Part shown: positions 1 through 9,009 of the stretch, one piece after another
Layout of the letters: every line of letters starts with the position of its first letter
Position numbering within the stretch: position 1 is the first letter of the stretch
Source of the DNA: Cordia subcordata
Taxonomy: Eukaryota > Streptophyta > Magnoliopsida > Boraginales > Cordiaceae
Assembly: GCA_028554755.1 (NCBI GenBank)
Contig: JAPTOF010000021.1
Span: 6,921,001-6,985,000 of the forward strand
Direction: 5' to 3'
Length of the DNA stretch: 64,000 nucleotides
The notes under the pieces: generated by a model
Seen by the model: the letters and a program-made list of their open reading frames with translations, nothing else
The model's database searches: none
Told to the model about the DNA's origin: nothing
Made by a program: the position numbers and the translations under genes

Positions 1-109
1 AAACAAGATATCAATTTCAGAGATTTTAGATGATTCGTTTCTTGGAGTTAAGAATCACGATGTTGAAGAGAATAGCAACTCTAAGAAGACACATAAGAAA
101 GGAATTAAT

Positions 110-709
110 GTGCTTGGAAGAAAGATCTATGGGTCTCTTTGGATGTTTGATGATTCATTGATGGAAATAGAGCCCATTAAGATCGAATCCACCCTTCGTG
201 AGGAGTTAGAACGACCTAGGCTTGATCATGATATATCTTGTGAAAAAGAAGAGTGTAGTACATCCACTTCCTATATCATTGCTCCTTCTTCTCCAAATGT
301 CGTTCCAACCCCCATTTCCCATTCCATTGAGTCTTCCTTTTTGGAGCTCACGTTTGTGCCATCATGCATAGAATATTTTCATCTAGGGTCAGAAAACACA
401 TTTCCCATGTTGCATGCATTAGACCTATCTTTGACCTTTGGGGAAAGTGTGTCCCTAGCCCTTGATTATGAAAAGAAGGCATTGGGGTGGCTAATTAAGG
501 AGCAAGCGGGACATGATTCTTCACGTTTGAGCATGCTTCATTCCACACTTGTGCATTCATTTGATATTTTAGGGTGTGATCTTGAAAAGGGGTGCATCAT
601 GCATTCATTGCCCCAACCTTTAATGCATGACCCTTTTCCTTCTATATTCTGTGCTTTAATGATTATACGACAATTTGTGCCACGCAATTTTAAACATGTT
701 TTACTCTAA
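110..709 (+). pseudogene. Athila pol remnant (protease-RT linker region) of element A
   Basis: An open frame of 199 codons. Residues roughly 75-135 resemble the spacer between protease and reverse transcriptase in elements C and E: a HLGSENTFPMLHALDLS stretch matches their FLGSSETLPVIIASDFS, and KKALGWLIKE matches RKAIGWKIDD. No RT, RNase H or integrase follows: the frame ends and the conserved post-pol block begins three bases later. Most of pol has therefore been lost by internal deletion, while the frame stayed open. It could alternatively be a derived non-autonomous reading frame that is still translated; nothing in the sequence decides this. Confidence 0.5.
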
Positions 710-711
710 CA

Positions 712-766
712 TTGGCGCCCGACTGAGGCGTTAAATCCAGCACTACTAGGAGGCACCCTAGGCTTG
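712..766 (+). other. Conserved post-pol block, copy in element A
   Basis: Directly after the ORF stop comes a block with GGCGTTAAATCCAGCACTAC followed by AGGAGGCACCCTAGG. It is the counterpart of blocks right after pol in C (12701-12755), D (28519-28567) and E (53039-53086). The shared plan is an AC-rich start, a GTTAAA-like core, an AGCGCT- or GGCGCTGG-like centre and a GGGAGGCAACCC-like end. The function is unknown to me. Confidence 0.6.
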
Positions 767-2156
767 TTCATATTTTTCTTGTTTTTCTTGTATTTATTTG
801 CTTTTATACATAATAGATTAGATTGCTTTTGTTTATCTTACCTTTTTTATATTTTAGGATTTCTTTTGTTCATTTTCATTCTTAGTAGGTTAGATTTTTA
901 CTCCCGTACTTGTTCTTGCTCCTTTTCCTTCATTTATGTATCAATCCCTTACCCCGTGTTTACATCCTTGTTTATCATTTCAAATGTCAATGTGAGCTTG
1001 CATAGCATATCTTCTAATCTCTTCTTTGTTTTTTGAGCATTAGTGCTTTCCACAAAAGATAGAGGCTAGTAGATCATTGGATTGTCTTTGGCATTTGCGG
1101 ACTACATGGAAACAAGGTTGCATCTATCCATCTTTTACTTGTCCTTATCGATCCCTCTCCGCATTCCCCATATGTATTTCATGTTGATTGCTTGTCGTGT
1201 GGTTTTGTGATTTTTACTTGAGGACAAGCAAAGTTTAGGTTTGGGGGTGTGGTTGCTCATTTATTTTTTATATCATATATGGGATAGATTGCTTGCCATA
1301 TCTTATTTTTTTGCTTAAAATGTGTTCAAATTTTTCAATTTTTTTTTTTTGCATATTTTGAGTTAGTTTATCTCCACATTGGTTGGAGAGTTGGCTTTTG
1401 TTATTGACTTAATTGATTGGAGAAGATAAAGGTGTACTGTGGGGAGTAAATGGAGTGTAGGGTATGATCTAGACTTCGAAGAGAATTCTTTTTGAAAACT
1501 GTGGGGAGTGAGTATTTCTAAGAATGCACCTTGTAGTTTCCCCACAACTTGGTTGGAAAAAGTGTTTTTAAAGGATTGTTGATATGAGTGCCTATTCCTT
1601 GATTGGTTCTTTTAGTTTGCCTTAGCCTCTTCTTTTTCCTTTCTTTTTGTTCTAATTATGTATTGAAAAAAAAAAAACAAAAACAAAAAAAAAAGAGAAA
1701 AAGGGAAAAGCCAAAAGGCAACAAAAAGATTGAAAAGTGAAGTATGTTGAATAAGTGTCAAGTGACATAATGTCAATTTGACACAAGTATCTATTTTGTT
1801 TATTTTTATGTATTGCGAATAAGGCTCTTACGTCAATGTGAGCCATTTTGATGTATCTTCTCAGTCTTGTATCTTTGAGGCTAAGTGAATATTGGGAGGC
1901 CATGTTAGTTGATAGAGCATGAAGTATCAACATCCCGAGTGCGTGAGTTGGAATCCTAAGTTTGTGGTGGTTCTAGCTACTTGGTGACATTCCCAAGAGG
2001 TGTGAGACCCCTTATAATCAAAGGGAGGATCCGAAAAAGACTAGGGAAGCCCTTACATGAAAAGAACAGCCCCATGTACCCCTTGGATGCGAAAAGATAG
2101 CAAGTCAATGCAATTGGCAACTCTTTGAAAAGCAGGAGGATAGACTTCATTTAGGC
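767..2156 (+). other. Non-coding 3' tail of element A
   Basis: AT-rich, no convincing gene. It is collinear with the tail of element C (12756-14057): both have T-rich sequence, a first polypurine-like module, a run of short A/T tracts near 1660-1700, and a block near 1901-2040 with the words GAGTGCGTGAGTT and GAGACCCCTTAT that recurs at 13801-13920. Small open frames here are not conserved between A and C. Confidence 0.7.
1215..1252 (+). other. Upstream copy of hairpin plus polypurine module, element A
   Basis: The sequence CTTGAGGACAAGCAAAG followed by TTTAGGTTTGGGGGTGTGG copies the module that precedes the LTR at 2157-2193, but lies about 940 bases upstream of it and is not followed by an LTR. 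Element C has the same duplicate at 13123-13160. This may be a second plus-strand priming site or a relic of a tail duplication. Confidence 0.65.
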
Positions 2157-2193
2157 TTGCTTAAAGACAAGCAAGGGGAAGGTTTGGGGGTGT
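2157..2193 (+). promoter_or_regulatory. 3' polypurine tract with hairpin, element A
   Basis: A short inverted repeat (TTGCTT, spacer, AAGCAA) is followed by GGGGAAGGTTTGGGGGTGT and then the LTR start TGATGTG. Position and purine content fit the plus-strand primer of LTR retrotransposons. Confidence 0.8.
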
Positions 2194-2457
2194 TGATGTG
2201 TGTCATTTGTGCATGTTTGCATCTAGTTTTTGCATGCAAATTTAAGGGTGTTCAGAGCATAATTGAGTGCGCTTAGTATAAAGTTTATGCATATTTGTTA
2301 ATATTCGTATTTAATGTATTTAGGTGCATAAATACTATACTAAGTGTTATATTCCATGTTTTAAGAGTGTTTTGGAAGGGTTCAAGCGTATACGAGGAAG
2401 AAATGAGCTAACGGATGAAGATCGGAAGAAAAGAAATAAAGAAGAGAGTATTCTGAT

Positions 2458-2632
2458 CCAGCCGGTCGGCTTAGATGAATAGCCAGTCGACCTAGACGGT
2501 CGACCGGCCACTCCAGAGAATAAAAGATTTAGAGCCGGTCGAGTTCCTCAAGAAGCCGGTCGACTGGCCAGTCCAGAGAGCATCAAGATTGAAGCCGGTC
2601 GACCGACTGTGCGCGGAAGAAATCTATAAAAG
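2458..2632 (+). promoter_or_regulatory. GGTCGACC palindrome cluster and TATA box of the A LTR
   Basis: Repeated CCGGTCGACCGG-like words (perfect GGTCGACC at 2498-2505 and 2597-2604, near copies around 2461 and 2553) alternate with the phrase CACTCCAGAGA or CAGTCCAGAGA. They stop shortly before TATAAAAG at 2625-2632, the best promoter candidate in this LTR. The cluster is rich in CpG in an otherwise AT-rich LTR. Confidence 0.6.
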
Positions 2633-3125
2633 CTCGTTTCAGCCCAATTTCAAGGGGAGGAACTTTTATTCTTAAATCTTAATAAACCCTAACCTCGACC
2701 CACTACACAAAACACCCTAAACCATCATCTAAACCCCACACCAAGCTAGGATTGAAGCATTAAACAAAGATTTGAAGGATTTGTACGGATTTGGAAGCAA
2801 GAATTTAGTGTAGTTCTTGTTGTTCTTTCTCTATTTCTAAATATGTTGCTAGATTAGGCTAGATTTAGGTTGATTGTTGTTGTATATTAGATTAGGGCTT
2901 TGAATAATGGATTTGTGTAGATCTTTGGCTCTTAATACATGTTTATTTACATAAATTTATGGCATGATTCAATATGTCTTTGTATTGGAAATCAAACATG
3001 TCTATGTGTTTGTTAAAATGCCTAAGTGAATATGCATGTGTTATTTGTGCTTAAAATGCTCTTATCTACTTATTTGGGTGATGTGATTGTGCTTAATCTC
3101 ATGGCTTTGCTTAGTAAAGTGGGCT

Positions 3126-3273
3126 TTAGCTTTAAATCCAGCTAATAGGTTACATGCTTTGCTTAGTCGAGTTTAGGTGCTAGTCCTTGGCTTTAAATCC
3201 AGCCAAGAGGATAAGTTCTAAGCACAAATGCGTAGGCTCGGAGGGATTGGCCCTTAGCTTTAAATCCAGCTAA
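3126..3273 (+). other. Three tandemly spaced TTAAATCC-loop hairpins in the A LTR
   Basis: Three 20-nt units at 3126-3145, 3187-3206 and 3254-3273. Each has a 6-base arm, the loop TTAAATCC and a complementary arm. The arms are TTAGCT/AGCTAA, TTGGCT/AGCCAA and TTAGCT/AGCTAA, so one base pair changes from A-T to G-C while pairing is kept. They lie 500-650 bases downstream of the TATA box, inside the presumed transcript. Confidence 0.7.
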
Positions 3274-3689
3274 CGGGTTGAACCACTAGTATTGGTTAAA
3301 AGAGCCCCCTATCAACACGACGGCAATAGAAATCCCGAGCCTTAGATAGACCGCATCCGTTCTCATAGCCCAAGTCTAGTTGCAATGCAATCGCCCTAGG
3401 TCCCCTTTCTTCTTTATTAGTGTTTCCTTCATTAGTTTGGCTCCTTTTAGTTCCTCCATAGATTAGTTTTTTTAATTTTCCTTTTTCTGAGCTCCCTTCC
3501 TTTTTCCGAGCTCCCTTCCATCCTAAAGTAAGTAAACACACGCACGTAGCTAGTTTAAGGCACCCGAGCACATAAAGACTAAACTAAGGTAGCCTCCCTG
3601 TGGATTCGACCCTGCACTTGCACACACTGCACTACACACGTCCCGTGCACTTGCGGGCTATTTAGGCTTGTGCTCAAATAGCGATATCA

Positions 3690-4557
3690 ATACACATGCT
3701 ACTCATTTAGGCATTTAATCAAACACTTAGACATGAATGAGAAAATAACTATTTGAACAAGAAAATCAAACATGCATATATTCAACCATTCAATCCCATA
3801 TCATAAGAGTATATAGTCAACCCATTACATAAGTTAAATCACCCTACAAAAGTCTACTCAATTATAATAAAAGATAGAATGAAAGAGAGTTTATGCAACT
3901 TCCCTTTCATCCTAGCTAATCTTGTAGAAAGTTCTTGAGCAAACTTGAATCCAAATGTTTGAAACCCTCTAAATCCTCTTACTTCAAGGTGATGAAATGT
4001 GTGAAAGAGTGTGAGTGATGTGTGTGTTAAGTATGTGTGTGATCAGAGTGTTAAGATCCTTTTTCAGAATTGTCAAAAAGATTTCCCTCTTTTTAAGTCT
4101 GAAAATCTAGCTTTTATATCAGCTTTTTACAAACTGCCGGTCAACTAGCTCGGCCAGCTTTTTGGTGATATTCTCTGGCTAGGTCAACCGGCTTTGGTGG
4201 GGTGGTCGTCCAGGCACCTCTCTGGGTCGACCGGCTCCTTCTTCTTAGGTCGTCTGGCTGACTTCCTTCCTCCATTCTTTGTCTTTTCACCCTCTGATCT
4301 TCTCTTTTTGACCCGTACATCTCCTAACTTCATCTCCTCTCATCGCCCAATCTCGATCTTAACCCAAAGTTCACCTAAATCAAATAAAACATGCAATTAG
4401 TGCAGCAATTTGTCTCTTAAACTCAATATGCACATTTGTTTACGCTTAAGCCTATTCTTATCAAAAGTACTACACTAATGCATCTTTATGAGCACTTAAT
4501 ACCTCTTAATCATAGGCAAATAACAATGCAAACACACACAAAAACACAATACATCTA
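3690..4557 (-). repeat. LTR fragment of reversed element B
   Basis: On the minus strand this matches the first half of the C LTR, including the words around 5461-5690 (growth of ...CTCTCTTTCATTCTAT... and ...TAACCCATTACATAAG... in reverse) and the U3 start near 4520-4557. The remaining part of the LTR was displaced by insertion of element A. CCGGTCAACTAG-like words at 4138-4260 are the B version of the palindrome cluster. Confidence 0.8.
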
Positions 4558-4773
4558 CCATCAATAGGGTTATTCCCCCCCCCAATGTAGATGGAAAGTG
4601 CTACTCTCTCTATAGTCTCACATGGGCTAAACTCTCTCAACAGGGCCGTCTCTAGAATCCCCTTTAACAGGGCTGCAATGAGGCTCTTTAGACTCAGAAA
4701 GACCACTAGGTGCAGGTACTGTATAGTCAACTCCTACTCTATTGTCCACTATCATACCGCTTCTAATAGTGGT
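4558..4773 (-). pseudogene. Athila gag 3' fragment of element B
   Basis: On the minus strand this matches the gag tail of element C at about 8590-8800, including the words CCTATTGATG and CTAGTGG. It passes straight into the LTR start, so the rest of gag and all of pol are missing. The junction lies at a TTGATG word present both in gag and at the LTR start, which suggests a deletion between short repeats. The other half of this gag is at 15995-17508, separated by the insertion of element C. Confidence 0.75.
4769..4773. repeat. Left target-site duplication GTGGT of element C
   Basis: GTGGT immediately before the TGATGTG start of the left LTR is repeated exactly at 15995-15999 after the right LTR, as expected for integrase-made 5-bp duplications. 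Confidence 0.9.
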
Positions 4774-5090
4774 TGATGTGTTGTGATTTTGTGTGTGTTT
4801 GCATTGTCATTTACCTATATTTTAGAGGTGTTGAGTGCTCATAATGATGCATTAGTTTAGTGCTTTTGATAAGAGTAGGCTTAAGCGTAAACAAATGTAC
4901 ATATCGAGTTTAAGAGACAAATTGCTACACTAATTGCTTGTTTTCAATAATTTAGGTGAACTTTGGGTTAAGATCGAGATTGGATGATGAAAGGTGATGA
5001 AGATGAGAAATGCACGGGTCTAAGAGAGAAGATCGGAGGTCGAAAAGACAAAGAATGGAGAAAGAAAGTCAACCGGAAGACCAAGGAAAA

Positions 5091-5289
5091 AAAGCCGGTC
5101 CACCGGCTAGGTCGACCGGCCACTCCAGAGAGCTGCCGAAAATAGCCGGACGACCACCCCTCCAGAGCCGGTCGACCGGTTAGATCGACCGGCCAGTCCA
5201 GATAGCATCATTAAAAAGCATGTCGAGCTAGGTCCAGAGGCCGGTCGACATAGACGGTCCACCGGCAATATGTTGAGAACATATAAATA
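5091..5289 (+). promoter_or_regulatory. GGTCGACC palindrome cluster and TATA box of the C LTR
   Basis: Perfect GGTCGACC words at 5110-5117 and 5170-5177 lie among several near copies, separated by CACTCCAGAGA-like spacers. TATAAATA follows at 5282-5289. The right LTR has the same arrangement, with TATAAATA at 14597-14604. The spacing and order match the A LTR although the flanking sequence has diverged. Confidence 0.6.
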
Positions 5290-6059
5290 ACGCCCGATTT
5301 TGCAAAAAAAGGAGGGGACTTTTGGAAGAATAACACACACTTCACACCTAAAATTCTCACACACTTAACCCTAGATTCCACCCACCTCACACACACTTTT
5401 CACACATTTCTCACTAAGAACCATGCTTGATTTGGAGGGTTCAAATATTTTGGAATCAAGTTTGCTTAAAAGCTTTGTACAAGATTAGCTAGGATGAAAG
5501 GGAAGCTTCATTATCTCTCTTTCATTCTATTTCTTGTTATGATTGAGTAGACTTGTGTAGGGTGATTTAACTTATGTAATGGGTTAACTATATACTCTTA
5601 TGATATGGGATATGATGGCTAAATATATATACATGTTTCGAATTTTTTTGTTCAAATGGGTATTTTCTCATTCATGTCTAAGTGTTTGATAAAATGCCTA
5701 GATGAGTAACATGTGTACAAATTGAAGTTTGTTTGTTACTAAACACATCTAATCCATGTTATAATCATGTCTATGTGTTTATATGTGGATGCTATGAAGT
5801 GGGTAATGCTTTTATTCATGTCTATATGTATATTTGCATGCCTAGTAATGAGCATAACTTCAATAACGCATACGTGTTGGTTGTTAATTATTTCTAATGG
5901 TGTGAACTGAACATGACGATGATTGGTAGTTGAATAGGTTCCATTATTCACGAGCACCTTGGCCTTGAACATGTATGAACGCACTAGCAAGTCAAATCCT
6001 GCTGTAGTGACCTTAGAATGACGAAGTGTAATTTAGGGCTAGTCTAGACCGCGTCTCCT

Positions 6060-6142
6060 TTGGCTTTCAATCCAGTCAATAGGTTTCTGGATAGGTTTGG
6101 TCGACCTTAGCAACACTAGGTCTTGGCTTTAAATCCAGCCAA
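6060..6142 (+). other. Two hairpins of the TTAAATCC type in the 5' LTR of C
   Basis: Units at 6060-6079 (TTGGCT, loop TTCAATCC, AGTCAA with one G-T wobble) and 6123-6142 (TTGGCT, loop TTAAATCC, AGCCAA). The right LTR has the equivalents at 15375-15394 and 15438-15457. Confidence 0.65.
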
Positions 6143-6691
6143 AGGTTTAGGTACTAAGGTAGGTTCATTCTAAGTCACCTAAGAAGTTAGTTAGTCACTC
6201 TTGAGGCCCTAGGTCATAAGGATCACGCCATAGCTCTAGGAGGCGCCACCTAGGAACGGACCTGCATCGAGTCCTATGGAGAAATAAGGACACTAACTGG
6301 CAACCTAGTTAAGAGCACTCATGATAGTTAGCCATCATCCCTTAATCGCATAGCATTTGAGTATAGAATTACCCATTCATAAGTCGAAGTCACCCTAACC
6401 CCTTCTCAATTGTTAGTTCCTTCTTAACCAACTTGTGCTCCCATTTTTCATATTCATATTCATAGTTTAGTTTTATTTCCTTTACCTAGAGCTCCTGATA
6501 ATCCAAAACCCCAAAAATATGGCTAGTTTAGATCTTTCTTTTTGGCACTTTCTAGAACACCAAGCATAGAATTCTCCCACATTATTCACGCCTCCCTGTG
6601 GTTTGACACCCGCACTTGTATACACTATATTGCACGATCCGTACGCTTGCGGGTCTTTTAGAGCTTGCACTTGAAAGACGCAACAAGTTCT

Positions 6692-6708
6692 TGTTGCTGT
6701 TGCCGGGG
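6692..6708 (+). promoter_or_regulatory. Primer binding site of element C, tRNA-Asp type
   Basis: Six bases after the LTR end, 14 of 17 positions match TGGCGCCGTTGCCGGGG, the complement of the 3' end of plant tRNA-Asp. Mismatches fall in the first half. The same site is better preserved in element E. Confidence 0.75.
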
Positions 6709-7069
6709 AGGCACGGTGATTTGCATTCTTTGCTTGTGTGTTTTGGTAGTTGCTTTATTTACTTTTCTTGCTTTTCCTTTATAGTTTGTTTAGTTTTTGC
6801 TTATCTTGTTTATTGTTCATATTATCTTTCTTTGATCCTTGTTTATCTATTTCAGCTTTTGTTTTATTTTTAGTAGATTTTTTTTAGGATTGTGGATTAT
6901 TTGCTGTAGTTATTGGAATATTGAAGTTTTCAGGGGTTGAAGTGGCCGGAGTTAGGATAGATTGTGCATGCTTGGTAGGAAATCCCTTTGAAATCCCCTA
7001 GTTCCTCTTAATCCTGAACCTGATAGAATTGCTAGACATTTAAGGAATTTAGGAGATCTACTTGAGGAG
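6709..7069 (+). other. Leader between primer site and gag, element C
   Basis: T-rich, no coding potential that is shared with the same stretch of B (reversed, 17509-17940). Contains no motif I recognise beyond the GGAGGCACGGTG that follows the primer site. Confidence 0.6.
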
Positions 7070-8949
7070 ATGGCCAATCCTAATCATCCTCCTAATCATC
7101 CCAATCCCCCAATGAATCCCATTCCATCTCATGATCACATTGGGCATCAAGCTCAAGCTCATTTTAGATGAGAGCCCCATAGACCGGATCCACCCATAGA
7201 TGAGGAACCTAATCTTAGGCAATTCTTTCTCCCCGAAGCCTTTGAGCCCAATTTATTCTGGGTTTAGGGGAGACAAACTTCGAGATTAAGCATAATATGT
7301 TGGCTATGCTTCCCTCCTTCCACAGGAGAAGCAATGAGAGTCCACTAGATCATATCACTGATTTTGTTGAGATGAGTTCCACTCTTCATGTCCCCAATGT
7401 CTCCCAAGAGGTCATACGTCTAAGATTGTTTTCTTTCTCTCTTAAGGACAAGGCTAGGACTTGGTTGCATTCCTTACCTAATGGTTGCATTACTACATGG
7501 GCTGAGCTTCAATCTAAGTTTTTCCAAAAATTTTATCCCATGACCAAGACGGCCGACCTTAGGACCGCTATTATGACTTTTTCCCAACATGATCTAGAAT
7601 CTTTTCATGAGGCTTGGGAGAGGTTCAAGGATCTTCTTAGACAATGTCCACACCACGGGTACGGCAATCATGACCTAATGCAATACTTCTTTCGAGGATT
7701 AAATGAACAAAATAGGATGATGGTCAATGCCACCTCCGGTGGTGGCTTCTACCTTTTGAGACCGAACGAGGCATAGGAGAAAATAGAAATGATGGCTGAA
7801 AATTCTTTTCAAAATTTTGCAATGGAAAAGTCTAGTCGGGGAGGCAACAAGAGAAGTGTTAATAAGGTTGGAGTTTCTTTAGACTTACCCGCTAAGGTTG
7901 AGGCTTTGACGACTAAGCTAGATCAATTCATTTCTTTGTCCATTTCATCCCAAGGTCATAGGACTAGTTCTTTAGGTTTTTTCTCCACCCCCTTAGTTGT
8001 TGAAGTTTGTGCATTGTGCTCTGAGTCATCTCATGAGACCATAGCTTGCCCTTTAGCATCCCAATTTCCTGAATTCATGAAAGAGCAAATGTGTGTCACA
8101 CAAGGTTATTCTCGTGAGTATAATCCATACTCGAACACATACAATCTGGGTTGGAGGGACAACCCAAAATTTTCTTGGAGACAAGGCCAACATGAGTTTA
8201 GTTTACCTCCTCAGGTTCCACCCCAGCAGCGACCCCGTCTTCAATATCCCCTAGGTTTCTATCATGTTAATCAACCCCGTCTCACTAGTGCTCCCCAACC
8301 TCAGGCTTTGCCTGCTCCCTCTAGTAGCCAACCTCCTAGTAATGACATGATGAAGATAATGCAGTTCATTCAGAACCAACAACAGGAATTGGCAGAAAAT
8401 AGGCAGCAAATGACGAGGTTTGAGGCACAGTTAGGACAGATTGCTAGTCAGTTGAGTGCTAGAGACCTCGGGAAATTGCCTTCTCAGCCGGAGATAAACC
8501 CTAGAGTCCAGTCCTGTTCCTCCACTGATACCACTTATCCCCCTCAGGCCCAGGCTAAGACCGTCACTACTCTTAGGAGCGGTCGGGTAGTGGATAATAG
8601 GGTAGGAGTTGACTTTGCAGTGCCTGCACCTAGTGGCCCTTCCGAGTCTAGAGCACCACATTGTAGCCCTGTTGAGGGAAATTCTAGAGAAGGTCCTGTT
8701 GAGAGAGATGAGCCTATTAGAGATCATGGAGAGGGCAGTACTTCCCACCCACATCGGGAGGGAAAAGAGCCTATTGATGAGTCCCATGTATCTAGAGGTG
8801 TAGAGCCTAGAGTTTCCTTTCCATCCGCCTTAGAGAGGCCTACACCTAGTGAGGATTCTAGGTTCTTCAAGGTTTTAGAGCATCTTAAGGACCTTAAGGT
8901 CAATCTTCTTTTGATAGATGCGATCATTTCCATCCCCTCTTGTTCTTAG
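7070..8949 (+). pseudogene. Athila gag of element C, with stops and frameshifts
   Basis: The start ATGGCCAATCCT is shared with the reversed B copy at 17508. The capsid core lies at 7297-7776, with the family words ARTWLHSLPNGCITTWAEL and AWERFKDLLRQCPHHG. A CCHC zinc knuckle (C-x2-C-x4-H-x4-C, CALCSESSHETIAC) is intact near 8011-8052. A Pro/Gln-rich tail with YNLGWRDNPKFSW follows. Gag would package the element's RNA into particles. Breaks include several stops before 7297 and a TAG at 7774-7776. The last segment, 7789-8949, is one open frame of 386 codons. Confidence 0.85.
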
Positions 8950-9009
8950 TTCTTTAAGGATCTTCGTACAAGGAAACGTAGGTCATCAAACATTCCTAAG
9001 AAGTTAGGC

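Larger units (their letters stand above)
1..3689 (+). mobile_element. Athila-type retrotransposon A, 3' part only
   Basis: The window opens inside this element. In order it shows a pol-linker-like ORF, a conserved post-pol block, a non-coding tail of about 1.4 kb, a polypurine tract and one LTR ending in ATATCA. The base after the LTR switches directly into reversed LTR sequence of element B, so A inserted into B. The likely right target duplication is ATACA at 3690-3694, but the left end is outside the window and this cannot be confirmed. Assignment to the Athila group rests on similarity of its tail and LTR layout to element C, which has recognisable gag and pol. Confidence 0.85.
2194..3689 (+). 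repeat. 3' LTR of element A
   Basis: Starts TGATGTGTG after the polypurine tract and ends GCGATATCA, giving 1496 bases with TG...CA ends. It contains a palindrome cluster and TATA box at 2458-2632 and three copies of a 20-nt hairpin at 3126-3273. Near its end it carries the words CTCCCTGTGGATTCGACC and CTTGCGGGCTATTTAGG, which recur in the LTRs of C and, reversed, near 63740-63830. Confidence 0.85.
4774..6685 (+). repeat. 5' LTR of element C
   Basis: Starts TGATGTGTTGTG and ends AAGACGCAACA, 1912 bases. It matches 14095-15994 along its whole length. It holds a palindrome cluster with TATA box (5091-5289) and two TTAAATCC-type hairpins (6060-6142). The ORFs read through the palindromes (for example at 5107-5396 on the minus strand) are by-products of the repeat. 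Confidence 0.95.

Noticed and set aside
5107..5396. Two overlapping minus-strand frames with Arg-Ser-Thr-Gly repeats in the C LTR, and a similar frame at 14289-14711
   Set aside because: They read through the GGTCGACC palindromes and the LTR promoter region; the repeat makes open frames in both strands and they are not conserved between the two LTRs as proteins.
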